Positions 1 through 8,574 of a DNA stretch of 64,000 nucleotides are shown piece after piece; positions within the stretch are counted from its first letter, which is position 1; every line of letters starts with the position of its first letter. A model generated the notes under the pieces. It worked only from the letters and a program-made list of their open reading frames with translations, was not told the origin of the DNA and made no database searches. The position numbers and the translations under genes were made by a program. Source of the stretch: an uncultured bacterium (GTDB lineage Bacteria > Cyanobacteriota > Vampirovibrionia > Gastranaerophilales > Gastranaerophilaceae); the NCBI GenBank assembly GCA_949284415.1, contig CASDVM010000008.1, forward strand, positions 1 through 64,000, in the 5' to 3' direction.

Positions 1-1
1 G

Positions 2-589
2 GATACCGAAAGTTATAAATCACGTATCGAAAAAGCTCAGAAAAAAACAGGGCTTAACGATGCTGTTATAACGGGAATCGGTGAAATTCAAGGCAATAAA
101 GTCGCATCAGCTGTTATGGACTTTGATTTTATGGGCGGTTCCATGGGCAGTGTTGTCGGTGAAAAAGTCGCAAGAATTATAGAAAAAGCGATAGAATTAA
201 GACTCCCTGTTCTTGCTATAACATCGTCAGGCGGTGCAAGGATGCAGGAAAGTGCTTTAAGCCTTATGCAAATGGCAAAAACATCATGTGCGGTTTCGAA
301 GCTTGATGATGCAGGACTGTTATATATAAATCTTTTGACTGAACCTACATTCGGCGGTGTTACGGCAAGTTTTGGTATGCTTGGCGATATTATTGTTGCT
401 GAACAGGGTGCAAGAATAGGATTTGCCGGACGCAGGGTAATTGAACAGACTATCAGACAGAAATTACCGTCAGATTTCCAGACCGCAGAATATTTGCTAA
501 AGTACGGTCAGGTGGACATTGTTTCTCCGCGAAAAGAATTGAGAAATACTCTGGCAAAGATTTTGGAAATGCATAAAGTCGTACAGTAA
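2..589 (+). CDS. accD: Acetyl-CoA carboxylase carboxyltransferase subunit beta (C-terminal part)
   Basis: Beta half of the carboxyltransferase that moves CO2 from biotin to acetyl-CoA, the first step of fatty-acid synthesis. The reading frame is open from the window edge, so the N-terminal zinc ribbon lies outside. The visible 195 residues contain the family's crotonase-fold signatures [12 protein letters not shown] and SSGGARMQE, and the run [18 protein letters not shown]. It lies 12 bases ahead of accA in the same direction, so the two subunits of the transferase are co-transcribed. Broken only by the window boundary; nothing suggests a pseudogene. Confidence 0.95.
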   Translation, partial: DTESYKSRIEKAQKKTGLNDAVITGIGEIQGNKVASAVMDFDFMGGSMGSVVGEKVARIIEKAIELRLPVLAITSSGGARMQESALSLMQMAKTSCAVSKLDDAGLLYINLLTEPTFGGVTASFGMLGDIIVAEQGARIGFAGRRVIEQTIRQKLPSDFQTAEYLLKYGQVDIVSPRKELRNTLAKILEMHKVVQ

Positions 590-601
590 GAGGATAAATT
601 A

Positions 602-1558
602 ATGACAGCAGTTTTGGATTTTGAAAAACCTATTTTGGAAATTCAGGAAAAAATTGAAGAATTAAAAAAGATAAGTTTGGAGTCAGGCATGGATCTCAAT
701 AAAGAAATTGAAACTTTTGAACAGCAGGCAGAAGATTATAGAAAAGAACTTTATTCTAATCTTAAACCTTCGCAAAAGCTTCAGATTGCAAGGCATCCCG
801 AAAGACCTAACTTTATGGATTATGTAAACTATATATGTGAAGATTTTATTGAACTTCACGGCGATAGGGAAGGAATGGATGATCGCGCTATAATCGGCGG
901 GCTGGCGAAAATTGACGGCAGACCTGTTATGATTATCGGCACAATGAAAGGTAAATCTACAAAAGAAAATCTTGAATATAATTTCGGCATGCCGCAGCCT
1001 CAAGGTTACAGAAAGGCTTTGAGACTTTTTAAACATGCAAGTAAATTTAATATCCCTATTGTTACTTTAATTGATACTCCTGGGGCATATCCGGGTATCA
1101 GCGCTGAAGAGACTAATCAGGGCGGTGCAATTGCTGTTAACTTAATGCAGATGGCAAAACTTGAAGTTCCGGTTATTGCAATTATTACGGGTGAAGGATG
1201 TTCCGGCGGTGCATTGGGACTTGCAGTTGCTGATAAAGTATTTTTGCTTGAGCATGCTTATTATACCGTAATTTCTCCTGAAGGATGCGCTTCTATTCTG
1301 TGGCGTGATGCTTCAAAAGCTTCTGAGGCTGCTGATGCTTTAAGAATTACAGCAAAAGATTTGCTTCATTTTGATATTATTGACGGTGAAATTAAAGAAC
1401 CAACAGGCGGTGCTCATACAAATTATGAGGAAATTTCTGCTAATATGAAGAAAGCTATCCTTGACAGCCTTGATGAGCTTTCAAAACTGTCTCCTGTTGA
1501 TTTGAAAGAAAAACGTTACCAAAAATTCAGAAAAATGGGAGCTTTTTTAGAAGGTTAG
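602..1558 (+). CDS. accA: Acetyl-CoA carboxylase carboxyltransferase subunit alpha
   Basis: Alpha half of the acetyl-CoA carboxyltransferase, partner of the AccD encoded just upstream. At 318 residues it has the usual full length. An N-terminal helical part (residues 1-60) is followed by the crotonase-like core with GDREGMDDRAIIGGLA, LIDTPGAYPGISAEE and the oxyanion-hole region GEGCSGGALGLAVADKV, then the typical SPEGCASILWRD. ATG start after AGAGGATAAATTA. The next gene, prmA, begins 3 bases after the stop, so the operon continues. Confidence 0.97.
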   Translation: MTAVLDFEKPILEIQEKIEELKKISLESGMDLNKEIETFEQQAEDYRKELYSNLKPSQKLQIARHPERPNFMDYVNYICEDFIELHGDREGMDDRAIIGGLAKIDGRPVMIIGTMKGKSTKENLEYNFGMPQPQGYRKALRLFKHASKFNIPIVTLIDTPGAYPGISAEETNQGGAIAVNLMQMAKLEVPVIAIITGEGCSGGALGLAVADKVFLLEHAYYTVISPEGCASILWRDASKASEAADALRITAKDLLHFDIIDGEIKEPTGGAHTNYEEISANMKKAILDSLDELSKLSPVDLKEKRYQKFRKMGAFLEG

Positions 1559-1561
1559 AGA

Positions 1562-2491
1562 ATGTCAGGAAAGCAAACCGTTTATACAGAGTTACAAATA
1601 AGAATTAACCCTCAAATTGAAGATGTTGTATCGGATTTTTGTTTTGAAAATCTCCCCTGTGAAGGTGTCGTGCTTGCGGAAGAAACATACAAAGATTTAG
1701 AAATGATATCTACAACTGAAGGAACTTTAAAAGTTTTTCTAAATTCTGACAGTCATTCTGAACTTGTTTCAGAATCTTATATAAAGGAAATTTTAACAGC
1801 AGAGCGTAATCTTTTAAAATCACGCGGGCTTACTGATGAAGAACTGGGAAGCTGGGATTTTGTAATCTCTGATAAACCTAATGAAGACTGGTCAAAAAAG
1901 TGGAAAGAAAAATGGGATATAACACGTGTTTCAGACAAAATAGTCGTTGTGCCCGACTGGCTTGAGTATAATGCGGAACCTGATGAAGTTGTTATAAGAT
2001 TGGAACCGGGGTGTGCATTCGGTACAGGAACTCATCAGACAACACAACTTTGTATGAAGGCAATAGAAAAATATATGCAAAAAGGAGCAAAAGTTGCTGA
2101 TATCGGTACAGGTTCAGGTATTTTAGCGATTTGCGCAAAGAAATTCGGAGCGTCTTATGTTTACGGTTGTGATAACGATGAAACAGTAATCGATGTTGCA
2201 AAAGAAAACGCATTGAAGAACGATGTTGAATGTAAATTTGAATTAAATACTGCTGATAAATTATCTGAAAAATTCGATTTTGTTTTGGCTAATATTCTCC
2301 ATAATGTTTTAGCACAAATTATGGGGGAGCTTAAAAATATAATGAATGATAATGCGATTCTTGTTTTGTCAGGAATTCTGGACGAAAAAAAATCTGTAGT
2401 CCTTGATGCTGTAAAAAAGTATAATTTGCAATTGCTTGAAGAAACTCATCAGGATCAATGGACTGCTTTAACAGTAAGAAAGGTTGATTAG
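1562..2491 (+). CDS. prmA: Ribosomal protein L11 methyltransferase
   Basis: SAM-dependent enzyme that trimethylates ribosomal protein L11. The C-terminal half carries the methyltransferase core: the PrmA signature RLEPGCAFGTGTHQTT, then motif I VADIGTGSGILAI (about residues 178-190) and the catalytic loop LANILHNVL. The N-terminal L11-recognition domain holds an oddity: residues about 64-73 (SHSELVSES) are encoded by a short palindromic repeat that elsewhere in the window is intergenic (see separate entry at 1752-1777). Length (309 aa) is normal for the family, so the enzyme is probably still functional. Third gene of the acc operon, 3 bases after accA. Confidence 0.95.
   Translation: MSGKQTVYTELQIRINPQIEDVVSDFCFENLPCEGVVLAEETYKDLEMISTTEGTLKVFLNSDSHSELVSESYIKEILTAERNLLKSRGLTDEELGSWDFVISDKPNEDWSKKWKEKWDITRVSDKIVVVPDWLEYNAEPDEVVIRLEPGCAFGTGTHQTTQLCMKAIEKYMQKGAKVADIGTGSGILAICAKKFGASYVYGCDNDETVIDVAKENALKNDVECKFELNTADKLSEKFDFVLANILHNVLAQIMGELKNIMNDNAILVLSGILDEKKSVVLDAVKKYNLQLLEETHQDQWTALTVRKVD
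1752..1777 (+). repeat. Dispersed palindromic repeat inside prmA, in frame
   Basis: Inside prmA is GTCATTCTGAACTTGTTTCA followed by GAATCT. ATTCTGAA and TTCAGAAT form a perfect 8-bp stem with a 5-base loop (1754-1774). The same element, forward or reversed, lies between genes at 7.0, 23.2, 28.6-29.0, 33.6 and 37.1 kb. Here it is read as SHSELVSES without breaking the frame. Confidence 0.85.
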
Positions 2492-2496
2492 TAAAT

Positions 2497-3228
2497 ATGA
2501 AAGAGACTGCAATAATTATTCCAGCAAGATACGGTTCATCAAGACTTGAAGGTAAACCTCTTTTAAAAGTTGCAGATAAGCCTATTATACAATGGGTTTA
2601 TGAAAAGGCTGAGCAGTCAAAACTTGCTGATATTATTATTGTCGCAACTGATGATGAACGAATTTTTAATGCGGTTAAATCATTCGGCGGAAATGTTGAA
2701 ATGACTTCGGTGAACCATAAATGCGGCTCTGATAGAATAAAAGAAGTTGTCATGCGGCATCCTGAAATTGCATTTATCGTTAATTTACAGGGAGACGAAC
2801 CGCTAATTAAACCTGAAAGTATTGATGAAGTTATTAAAAACGTAAAAGATGATAAAGATGCTGATATTTCAACTCTAATAAGAAAAATTACGCAAAAAGA
2901 AGCTGAAAATCCAAATCTTGTTAAATGTGTTATTGATAATTGCGGCTTTGCACTGTATTTTTCGCGTTCAAAAATTCCGTTTGAAAGAAATGCAGATAAA
3001 GCTGATTTTTACGGACATCTCGGAATATACGGCTATAAACGCGAAGCTTTAATTAAAATGACTGAACTTCCTCAATCAAGTTATGAACAGGCAGAAAGCC
3101 TGGAACAATTACGAGCATTGCAAAACGGCATGAAAATTAAAACTTCGGTTGTGGATTTTGTTCCTGTAGGAATAGATACCGCTGAAGATCTGGAGAAGTT
3201 TAAAAATATCGTGTCTATGACTCTTTAA
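2497..3228 (+). CDS. kdsB: 3-deoxy-manno-octulosonate cytidylyltransferase (CMP-Kdo synthetase)
   Basis: Activates Kdo with CTP to CMP-Kdo for lipopolysaccharide inner core synthesis; cytoplasmic. The N-terminus IIIPARYGSSRLEGKPL is the family's nucleotide-binding signature, followed by VATDDERI, the GSDRI motif and NLQGDEPLI, which supplies metal and sugar ligands. 243 aa, typical. It starts 5 bases after prmA and ends the acc operon. Its last 14 bases overlap the convergent XRE gene. Its presence implies a Kdo-containing outer membrane, so the cell is diderm. Confidence 0.95.
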   Translation: MKETAIIIPARYGSSRLEGKPLLKVADKPIIQWVYEKAEQSKLADIIIVATDDERIFNAVKSFGGNVEMTSVNHKCGSDRIKEVVMRHPEIAFIVNLQGDEPLIKPESIDEVIKNVKDDKDADISTLIRKITQKEAENPNLVKCVIDNCGFALYFSRSKIPFERNADKADFYGHLGIYGYKREALIKMTELPQSSYEQAESLEQLRALQNGMKIKTSVVDFVPVGIDTAEDLEKFKNIVSMTL

Positions 3229-3439
3229 ATAAAGAGCTCGGGTTTACTTTGAAAAGCTCTGAAATTTTGAGAAGCATATTCAGGCTAATGCGTTCTTTGC
3301 AGTTTTCTACCCTGCTTATAAATTCTCGAGAGCAATTAAGCTTTTCAGCCATTTTTTCCTGAGAAATTTTGGCTTTTTGTCTTAATTTTTTTATATTTTC
3401 CGCAATTATATTATGATATTTACTTTCTGTTTTCTCCAT
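3215..3439 (-). CDS. Small XRE-family transcriptional regulator
   Basis: A 74-residue single-domain helix-turn-helix protein. AENIKKLRQKAKISQEKMAEKLNCSREFISRVENCKERISL is a clear Cro/C1-type HTH, followed by LLKISELFKVNPSSLF, the usual closing helix. I take the internal ATG at 3439 (MEKTES...) as start, since the longer version begins with GTG or ATG and a hydrophobic stretch untypical of the family. No good ribosome site is visible for either. It converges on kdsB and overlaps its 3' end by 14 bases. No partner toxin or prophage gene is near; target unknown. Confidence 0.75.
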   Translation of the reverse strand: MEKTESKYHNIIAENIKKLRQKAKISQEKMAEKLNCSREFISRVENCKERISLNMLLKISELFKVNPSSLFKES

Positions 3440-3681
3440 ACTTTTATTAAATCCATATATTACAATTAAGGCTATGAAGAAATACATCACACTTACGGCT
3501 ATTTTTATTTAACAGAAATTTTTTCCAAAATTTTTTTAAAAGTACTTGCTTTTTTTACAAAATTAAATTAATATATATATACAAATATTAAAAAAAATTT
3601 AAAAAAATCAATATTTTGTAATATTTTATATTTGTGTTATATTTAAGGTGTTAGATTATTGTAACAGAGGAAATGAAGACT

Positions 3682-4431
3682 ATGACTGAAAATGCAGAAA
3701 TGCCTAATGAAACGGAAGATCGTCAAAGAATACTTTTAGCTGATGATGAAGCAAGTATAAGAAGAATTTTAGAAACAAGATTAAAAATGGCCGGTTATGA
3801 TGTATATACTGCACAGGATGGAGAAGAAGCAGTTAATGCATTTAATAAATATAATCCTGATTTGGTTGTTTTAGATGTAATGATGCCTAAAATGGACGGC
3901 TACGGTGTTACGAGAGAAATCAGAAGAACTTCTGATGTGCCTATTATTATACTGACTGCTCTCGGCGATGTTTCTGAAAGAATTACAGGTCTTGAACTGG
4001 GTGCAGATGATTACGTAATTAAACCTTTCAGCCCGAAAGAACTTGAAGCAAGAGTTAAGGCGGTATTAAGAAGAACAAATAACAGGGAAACGGTTACTCC
4101 TGCAGGTAAGGTTACTAAAAATGTTATTACAACAGGTAATATCAAAATTGATACTGCACGCCGTCAGGTATTCAGAAAAAATGAAAGAATACGTTTGACA
4201 GGTATGGAATTCAGTTTGTTAGAGCTGCTGGTTAATAATTCAGGTCAAGCATTTTCAAGAAATGAAATATTACAGCATGTTTGGGCTTATCCGCCTGATC
4301 ACAGAATTGACACGCGTGTAGTTGATGTTCATATTTCAAGATTGCGTTCTAAATTGGAAGCAGACCCTGCAAATCCGGAGCTGATCCTTACTGCACGCGG
4401 TATCGGATATATGTTCCAGAGAATAAGCTAA
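3682..4431 (+). CDS. rpaB: OmpR-type response regulator, RpaB-like
   Basis: Two-component response regulator with an N-terminal receiver and a C-terminal winged helix. RILLADDEASIRRILETRL and DLVVLDVMMPKMDGYGV hold the acidic pocket and the phospho-accepting Asp (about residue 65); ITGLELGADDYVIKPFSPKELEARVKAVLRR gives the switch Lys. The phrases DDEASIRRILETRL and ITGLELGADDYV.KPFSPKELEAR are those of cyanobacterial RpaB, the essential regulator of light and stress genes. I chose the ATG at 3682 because AGAGGA at 3666-3671 is too close to the ATG at 3673. No histidine kinase is adjacent, as is usual for rpaB. A matching HLR1 operator occurs at 43064-43081. Confidence 0.88.
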   Translation: MTENAEMPNETEDRQRILLADDEASIRRILETRLKMAGYDVYTAQDGEEAVNAFNKYNPDLVVLDVMMPKMDGYGVTREIRRTSDVPIIILTALGDVSERITGLELGADDYVIKPFSPKELEARVKAVLRRTNNRETVTPAGKVTKNVITTGNIKIDTARRQVFRKNERIRLTGMEFSLLELLVNNSGQAFSRNEILQHVWAYPPDHRIDTRVVDVHISRLRSKLEADPANPELILTARGIGYMFQRIS

Positions 4432-4454
4432 TTATTTAATTGTTTTAATATAAA

Positions 4455-4482
4455 AAGTCCCGTTTTAGGCGGGCTTTTTTTA
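4455..4482 (+). terminator. Rho-independent terminator after the rpaB-like gene
   Basis: GTCCCG and CGGGC form a short GC stem around TTTTAGG, flanked by an A run and followed by seven T. It lies 25-50 bases after the regulator stop codon. Confidence 0.75.
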
Positions 4483-4494
4483 TAAAAATTTTTC

Positions 4495-4522
4495 TTGATT
4501 TCAATATTGTTTATGCTATTAT
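4495..4522 (+). promoter_or_regulatory. Sigma-70 promoter of tRNA-His
   Basis: TTGATT (-35, 4495-4500), 16 bases, TATTAT (-10, 4517-4522). The predicted start near 4530 lies about 8 bases before the tRNA. Pattern match only. Confidence 0.55.
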
Positions 4523-4537
4523 AAAAAAGTAACAAAT

Positions 4538-4614
4538 GGCGTCTGTCGTCAAGCGGTTAAGACCTCGGATTGTGGTTCCGATATGCATGGGTTCGAATCC
4601 CATCAGACGCCCCA
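4538..4614 (+). tRNA. tRNA-His (anticodon GTG)
   Basis: Cloverleaf with anticodon loop GATTGTGGTTC and T arm GGGTTCGAATCCC. The acceptor has an extra eighth pair, GGCGTCTG with CAGACGCC, meaning G-1 (4538) opposite C73 (4611), the identity mark of tRNA-His. CCA is encoded at 4612-4614. It stands alone between the regulator and a glycosyltransferase gene. Confidence 0.96.
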
Positions 4615-4626
4615 TTTATCAAAATT

Positions 4627-4650
4627 TGCCTCTTCGTTGAGGCATTTTTA
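4627..4650 (+). terminator. Terminator after tRNA-His
   Basis: TGCCTC-TTCGTT-GAGGCA hairpin directly followed by TTTTTATT, 12 bases after the CCA end of the tRNA. Confidence 0.8.
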
Positions 4651-4681
4651 TTATAAATAATATAGGGAGAAATAGTGTAAA

Positions 4682-5719
4682 GTGCCAAAAATTTCGGTAA
4701 TAATTCCGATTTACAATGTAGAAGGTTATCTGCCCGAGTGTTTAAATTCTGTTGTAAGTCAAACCTTGGAAGATATTGAAATTATCTGTGTGAACGATGG
4801 TTCTACAGACAACTCTTTAAATATATTAAAAGAGTATGCTTCTTCTGACAGCAGGTTTGTCCTTCTTAATCAAGACAACAGTGGACAGGGAATTGCAAGA
4901 AATAAGGCATTGGAGATTGTTAAAGGCGAATATACTGCCTTTGTTGATCCTGACGATTGGCTTGAAGTTGATGCGTTTGAAAATTTATATAATTTTGCAG
5001 AGGACAATAATGCAGATGTTGTTCAGTTTGATTATAAAACTTTTGATAATGAGCTGAAAACTTTTAAAGAAATAAATTTTGCCGAAATTTTAAAGAAAAA
5101 ATATAAAAAAATATTTCGTGATTTAAAATTTTTTAACTGGAAAGATTTTAAAGATGCCTGCCTGCAGGATTTAGACTTACATGCTTGGAGCAGAGTATAT
5201 AAGACTGATTTTATAAAAAGAAATAAATTAAAGTTTGCGCCATTAAGACGTGCTGAAGATCATTTGTTTGTACTCGGTGCTATTTTGTCTGCTGATAAAA
5301 TTTTTTATTATCCAGCCTTTTTTTATAATTACCGCATTCGGAATAATTCTACCGTACACTCTAAATCTAAAGACAATTTTCAAATATTTCAGGTTTTGGA
5401 TATGACTAAAGATTTAGTTAATGAACTCGGACTTTCAACAGAATTAAAAAAAGAGCTGGATATTTATAACAGGACAATTCTTACGTGGCATTACAGACAG
5501 ACTCCGATTGAAGATTTAGATAAATATATTGATATGTGTAAAAAATATTTATCTGATGAAGGTTTAAAAAAGATGATGAAAGATATTAATAAAAGGCGGT
5601 CTTTTTTAGAGAATATATTTTCATTAAAAAATAAAAAAGTAAACGGGGATAAGTATAAAATAATTACTGTTTTGGGGGTTAGTTTTGTTTTACCTAAAAA
5701 AGCAGTCAGCCGTACGTGA
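4682..5719 (+). CDS. Family 2 glycosyltransferase
   Basis: Inverting GT-A sugar transferase, probably building surface polysaccharide in the cytoplasm. Starts KISVIIPIYNVEGYLPECLNSVVSQTLEDIEIICVNDGSTDNS, the classic nucleotide-sugar-binding start of GT2; FVDPDDW is the metal-binding DxD and RAEDHLF the likely catalytic region. GTG start at 4682 with AGGGAGAA upstream. 345 aa, with a C-terminal extension of low similarity to anything I recognise. It is a single gene between tRNA-His and a convergent ogt; acceptor and sugar cannot be told. Confidence 0.85.
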   Translation: MPKISVIIPIYNVEGYLPECLNSVVSQTLEDIEIICVNDGSTDNSLNILKEYASSDSRFVLLNQDNSGQGIARNKALEIVKGEYTAFVDPDDWLEVDAFENLYNFAEDNNADVVQFDYKTFDNELKTFKEINFAEILKKKYKKIFRDLKFFNWKDFKDACLQDLDLHAWSRVYKTDFIKRNKLKFAPLRRAEDHLFVLGAILSADKIFYYPAFFYNYRIRNNSTVHSKSKDNFQIFQVLDMTKDLVNELGLSTELKKELDIYNRTILTWHYRQTPIEDLDKYIDMCKKYLSDEGLKKMMKDINKRRSFLENIFSLKNKKVNGDKYKIITVLGVSFVLPKKAVSRT

Positions 5720-5786
5720 GTTTGTTTATAATATAATCAGGGCGCATGGTGTAATCATATAATGACAATTAAAAAAAATTACAGGC

Positions 5787-6242
5787 TTAGTTAAAATTTT
5801 TATTTTCCAGTTTTAGCAATTTTTCTTTAATGTTAATACCGAATGCGTAGCCTGTGAGGTTACCGTTAGAACCGATTACTCTGTGGCATGGAATAATTAT
5901 TGCCGTAGGATTTTTGTTGTTCGCCATTCCTACAGCGCGGCAGGCTTTTTCATTTCCAATGCGTTTTGCAATGTCTTTATATGTTGCAGTCTTTCCGTAT
6001 GGAATTTTTTTCAGTTCATCCCAAACTATTTTTTGAAACGGCGTTCCTTCCGGTGAGAGCGGAATATCAAAAATTTGTCGCTCCCCATTGAAATATTCTG
6101 TTAATTCTAAATATGTTTTTTTTATTAAATCTGTTTCTTTTTGTTGCGCAGGAATATCTTTAAAAGTAACATGCGTGATAAACCCGTTTTTTTCTGCAAT
6201 AAAAATTTTTCCTATAACAGTGTTGTATGAATATTTAAACAA
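5787..6242 (-). CDS. ogt: Methylated-DNA--protein-cysteine methyltransferase
   Basis: Suicide repair protein that removes the alkyl group from O6-methylguanine. 151 aa: an N-terminal RNase-H-like half and the C-terminal active-site domain with GTPFQKIVWDELKKIPYGKTATY, then IIIPCHRVIGSNGNLTGYA, where the PCHRV cysteine takes the alkyl group. It begins one base after the stop of the dedA-like gene, so the two form a minus-strand operon. The motif has FG where most relatives have GG; unlikely to matter. Confidence 0.93.
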   Translation of the reverse strand: MFKYSYNTVIGKIFIAEKNGFITHVTFKDIPAQQKETDLIKKTYLELTEYFNGERQIFDIPLSPEGTPFQKIVWDELKKIPYGKTATYKDIAKRIGNEKACRAVGMANNKNPTAIIIPCHRVIGSNGNLTGYAFGINIKEKLLKLENKNFN

Positions 6243-6243
6243 T

Positions 6244-6870
6244 TTAGGATTCCTTTAAGTGTTTTACATGTTTATAAATGTATAAAGCTCCTAATATGGC
6301 AAAAATTCCAACTATAGCAATATCAAACTTGTGCCAGATATGTTTGAACGCTTCCATATTCTGCCCCATTTTCACTCCGACATATACAAGGACGTAGCTC
6401 CATACAAGAGAACCTAAAAATGTGAGTGTAAAGAATATTCTTTTTTTGGCTTTTAAAATCCCTGCCGGCAATGATATAAATGTCCTTACGACAGGAAGCA
6501 TCCTGCATAGGAAAAATGCCCAATCGCCGTATTTTTCTACCCATTTATCAGCTTCTTCAAGATCTTTGTGTGAGACAAGAAAATATTTTCCGTATTTTTC
6601 AACGAACTTTCTTCCGCCAAAATAGCCGAGATAATATGATGGAACAGAACCGAGAACACAACCGAATGCTCCTGCAAATGCTGCGACATGAAAATTCATT
6701 TCACCTTTGCTTACGATATAACCGGCAAACGGTAAAATTGCCTCACTCGGAAGCGGAATATTGCAGGATTCAATTGCCATTAAAAGACTTATCCCCCACG
6801 GTCCCATAAGTGTGATTATATGTTCTATAAAACTGACTAAGTATCCTAAAATTGAATTTATAACTTCCAT
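6244..6870 (-). CDS. DedA / VTT-domain membrane protein
   Basis: Integral inner-membrane protein of the DedA family, several members of which flip undecaprenyl phosphate or other lipids. Recognised by ESCNIPLPSEAILPFAGYIVSKGEMN, the GxxxG-rich region with YYLGYFGGRKFVEKYGKYF, and RMLPVVRTFISLPAGILKAKKRIFF, whose Arg and Pro are family hallmarks. About five membrane segments, 208 aa. First gene of a two-gene unit with ogt. Substrate is not decided by sequence. Confidence 0.88.
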   Translation of the reverse strand: MEVINSILGYLVSFIEHIITLMGPWGISLLMAIESCNIPLPSEAILPFAGYIVSKGEMNFHVAAFAGAFGCVLGSVPSYYLGYFGGRKFVEKYGKYFLVSHKDLEEADKWVEKYGDWAFFLCRMLPVVRTFISLPAGILKAKKRIFFTLTFLGSLVWSYVLVYVGVKMGQNMEAFKHIWHKFDIAIVGIFAILGALYIYKHVKHLKES

Positions 6871-6980
6871 AATCCCTCTTCTCTTTTAATATATTATATT
6901 TTATCAGAAACATTACTTTTTTGTAAATATTTATAATTAGGGACTTATATTGCAGTTAATATTAAAAATAACTAAAATTG

Positions 6981-7066
6981 TCCCCTGAAATAAATTCGGA
7001 ACAGCCACGGAACTTGTTTCAGGGGCTAATAAACGGTAAGATTCCGAAACAATTTCGGAATGACAT
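6981..7066. repeat. Two palindromic repeat elements between dedA and the HAD gene
   Basis: The 284-base gap 6871-7154 has no gene. It holds an inverted repeat CCCCTGAAA (from 6982) / TTTCAGGGG (7017-7025) and a second palindrome ATTCCGAAACAATTTCGGAA (7041-7060) followed by TGACA. Both are diverged members of the family that also lies inside prmA and argS. Confidence 0.75.
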
Positions 7067-7154
7067 TATGACAGTTTTTGAGATGTGATATAAATCGCTA
7101 TAATTTTATGGAAAAACTTACCGGAAAGATTTTATAACCGAAAGATAATTTATA

Positions 7155-7844
7155 TTATTTTTTTAAGCACGGAATTTCAAAAATATTTTTGTCGATTTCA
7201 TCAAAATTTTTAATTATTTGTGAAACGGCAGGAATGTTTTTATATAAATCTACACTTTCCATAGACGCAATTGCTATAATTTTTCCGATTCCTGCATTTT
7301 TTGCGGATTCTATTCCTGATACTGCATCTTCGATAACGATACAATCCTGCGGTGAAAGGTTTAATTTATCTGCTGCTTTAACATATATATCAGGTGCAGG
7401 CTTGCCCGGAATTGTGCCGTCAGCATAGACAATTTTTTCAATAACAAACCATTTTGCAAGATCAAATTCTTTAATATAAAAGTCAACATTATCTTTTTCT
7501 GACATTGTAGCAATTGTACGCGGAATATTATTTTCTGCAAGATAATTTAAAAAATCTTCAGCACCCGGTGCAAGAACCGTATTTTCAGCATCTCTTGCAC
7601 ACATATCTCTGTAGACGGCTTCTTTTTCTTTTGCAAACTTTTCAACCATTTCGGCATCAGGTTTTTTGCCTATAAGGTAGGCAATTATATCTTCATTGGT
7701 TCTGCCAAACATATAATCGCGCATCTCCTCATCCGTAAATGCATGATCGCGCAGCCGTTTGGAAAATTCTCTCCACGCCTGTTGATGTTTTTCCGAATCC
7801 CAGAACAAAGTCCCGTTAAAATCAAAAATTATTCCTTTATACAT
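7155..7844 (-). CDS. HAD-superfamily hydrolase, beta-phosphoglucomutase-like
   Basis: Small-molecule phosphatase or phosphomutase of the haloacid dehalogenase superfamily, 229 aa, with a helical cap after motif I. Motif I is DFNGTL (residues 9-14) rather than the usual DFDGT, so the second acidic residue, normally the general acid/base, is Asn. Motif III/IV is present as GKPAPDIY and VIEDAVSGIESAKNAG. The cap and motifs match the beta-phosphoglucomutase / phosphatase subgroup. It lies 7 bases after the TPR gene and is probably co-transcribed with it. Substrate unknown. Confidence 0.85.
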   Translation of the reverse strand: MYKGIIFDFNGTLFWDSEKHQQAWREFSKRLRDHAFTDEEMRDYMFGRTNEDIIAYLIGKKPDAEMVEKFAKEKEAVYRDMCARDAENTVLAPGAEDFLNYLAENNIPRTIATMSEKDNVDFYIKEFDLAKWFVIEKIVYADGTIPGKPAPDIYVKAADKLNLSPQDCIVIEDAVSGIESAKNAGIGKIIAIASMESVDLYKNIPAVSQIIKNFDEIDKNIFEIPCLKK

Positions 7845-7851
7845 AATGCCT

Positions 7852-8475
7852 CTATATCTGATCCTGTATTAATTTATTGTAGTATTCAATGTATGTTTTT
7901 GCATCTTTTTCTTTTTTTAACTGTTTAAAGACATACGCCAGATTATAATGAAATTCCGGTACAGTATTTTTTAAATCTATTGCTGTAAAAAGTTCATATT
8001 TTGCTTTGCTGTATTTCCCGAGTTTAATATACGCACAGGCAAGATTATAGTGCGCATAAGGATATTCGGGATTTATATTTATAACTTTTTTATACTGTTC
8101 AACTGCCATATTGGGGCGTCCGTCATTCAGGTAGACATTCCCCAGATTGTAGTATGCTTTGTAATATTTGCTGTCAACTTCAATTGCTTTATTGTACATA
8201 AAGATTGCTTCATCAAGCTTGCCCTGATCCTGTAAAATATTGCCGAGCAAAAGCCAGTTTTGAGCAGAGCGTTCTTCATCGGGAATTGTTAAAAGTACAT
8301 TAAAAGAATTTTTTATGTCATTTTGTGCATAATAGATGTTTGCCTGTTCGGTAACAGGTTTATATTGATCGGATTGGACAAATTTATTTTCTTCTTTTTT
8401 TATGGTAAACGGCATTGCAAATGAACAGTTTGCACTTAATATCGTTAACATTAAAATAAAGCAAAATCGTTTCAT
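7852..8475 (-). CDS. Exported TPR-repeat protein
   Basis: 207 aa from the ATG at 8475, chosen because it gives a clean signal peptide: MKRFCFILMLTILSANCSFA with an SFA-MP cleavage-like site. The rest is four or more tetratricopeptide repeats (for example AIFMYNKAIEVDSKYYKAYY and AVEQYKKVININPEYPYAHY), a scaffold for protein contacts in the periplasm. No catalytic domain. Partners unknown; the HAD gene follows directly. No Shine-Dalgarno sequence is seen upstream. Confidence 0.8.
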   Translation of the reverse strand: MKRFCFILMLTILSANCSFAMPFTIKKEENKFVQSDQYKPVTEQANIYYAQNDIKNSFNVLLTIPDEERSAQNWLLLGNILQDQGKLDEAIFMYNKAIEVDSKYYKAYYNLGNVYLNDGRPNMAVEQYKKVININPEYPYAHYNLACAYIKLGKYSKAKYELFTAIDLKNTVPEFHYNLAYVFKQLKKEKDAKTYIEYYNKLIQDQI

Positions 8476-8574
8476 AAGAGGATTATAAAATAAATTATAA
8501 ATTTTTTCCACAAAAATTTGACTTAATTTTAACATGTTTCATAATGTTGATGATGTCTCTTTTACTGATTTAAT

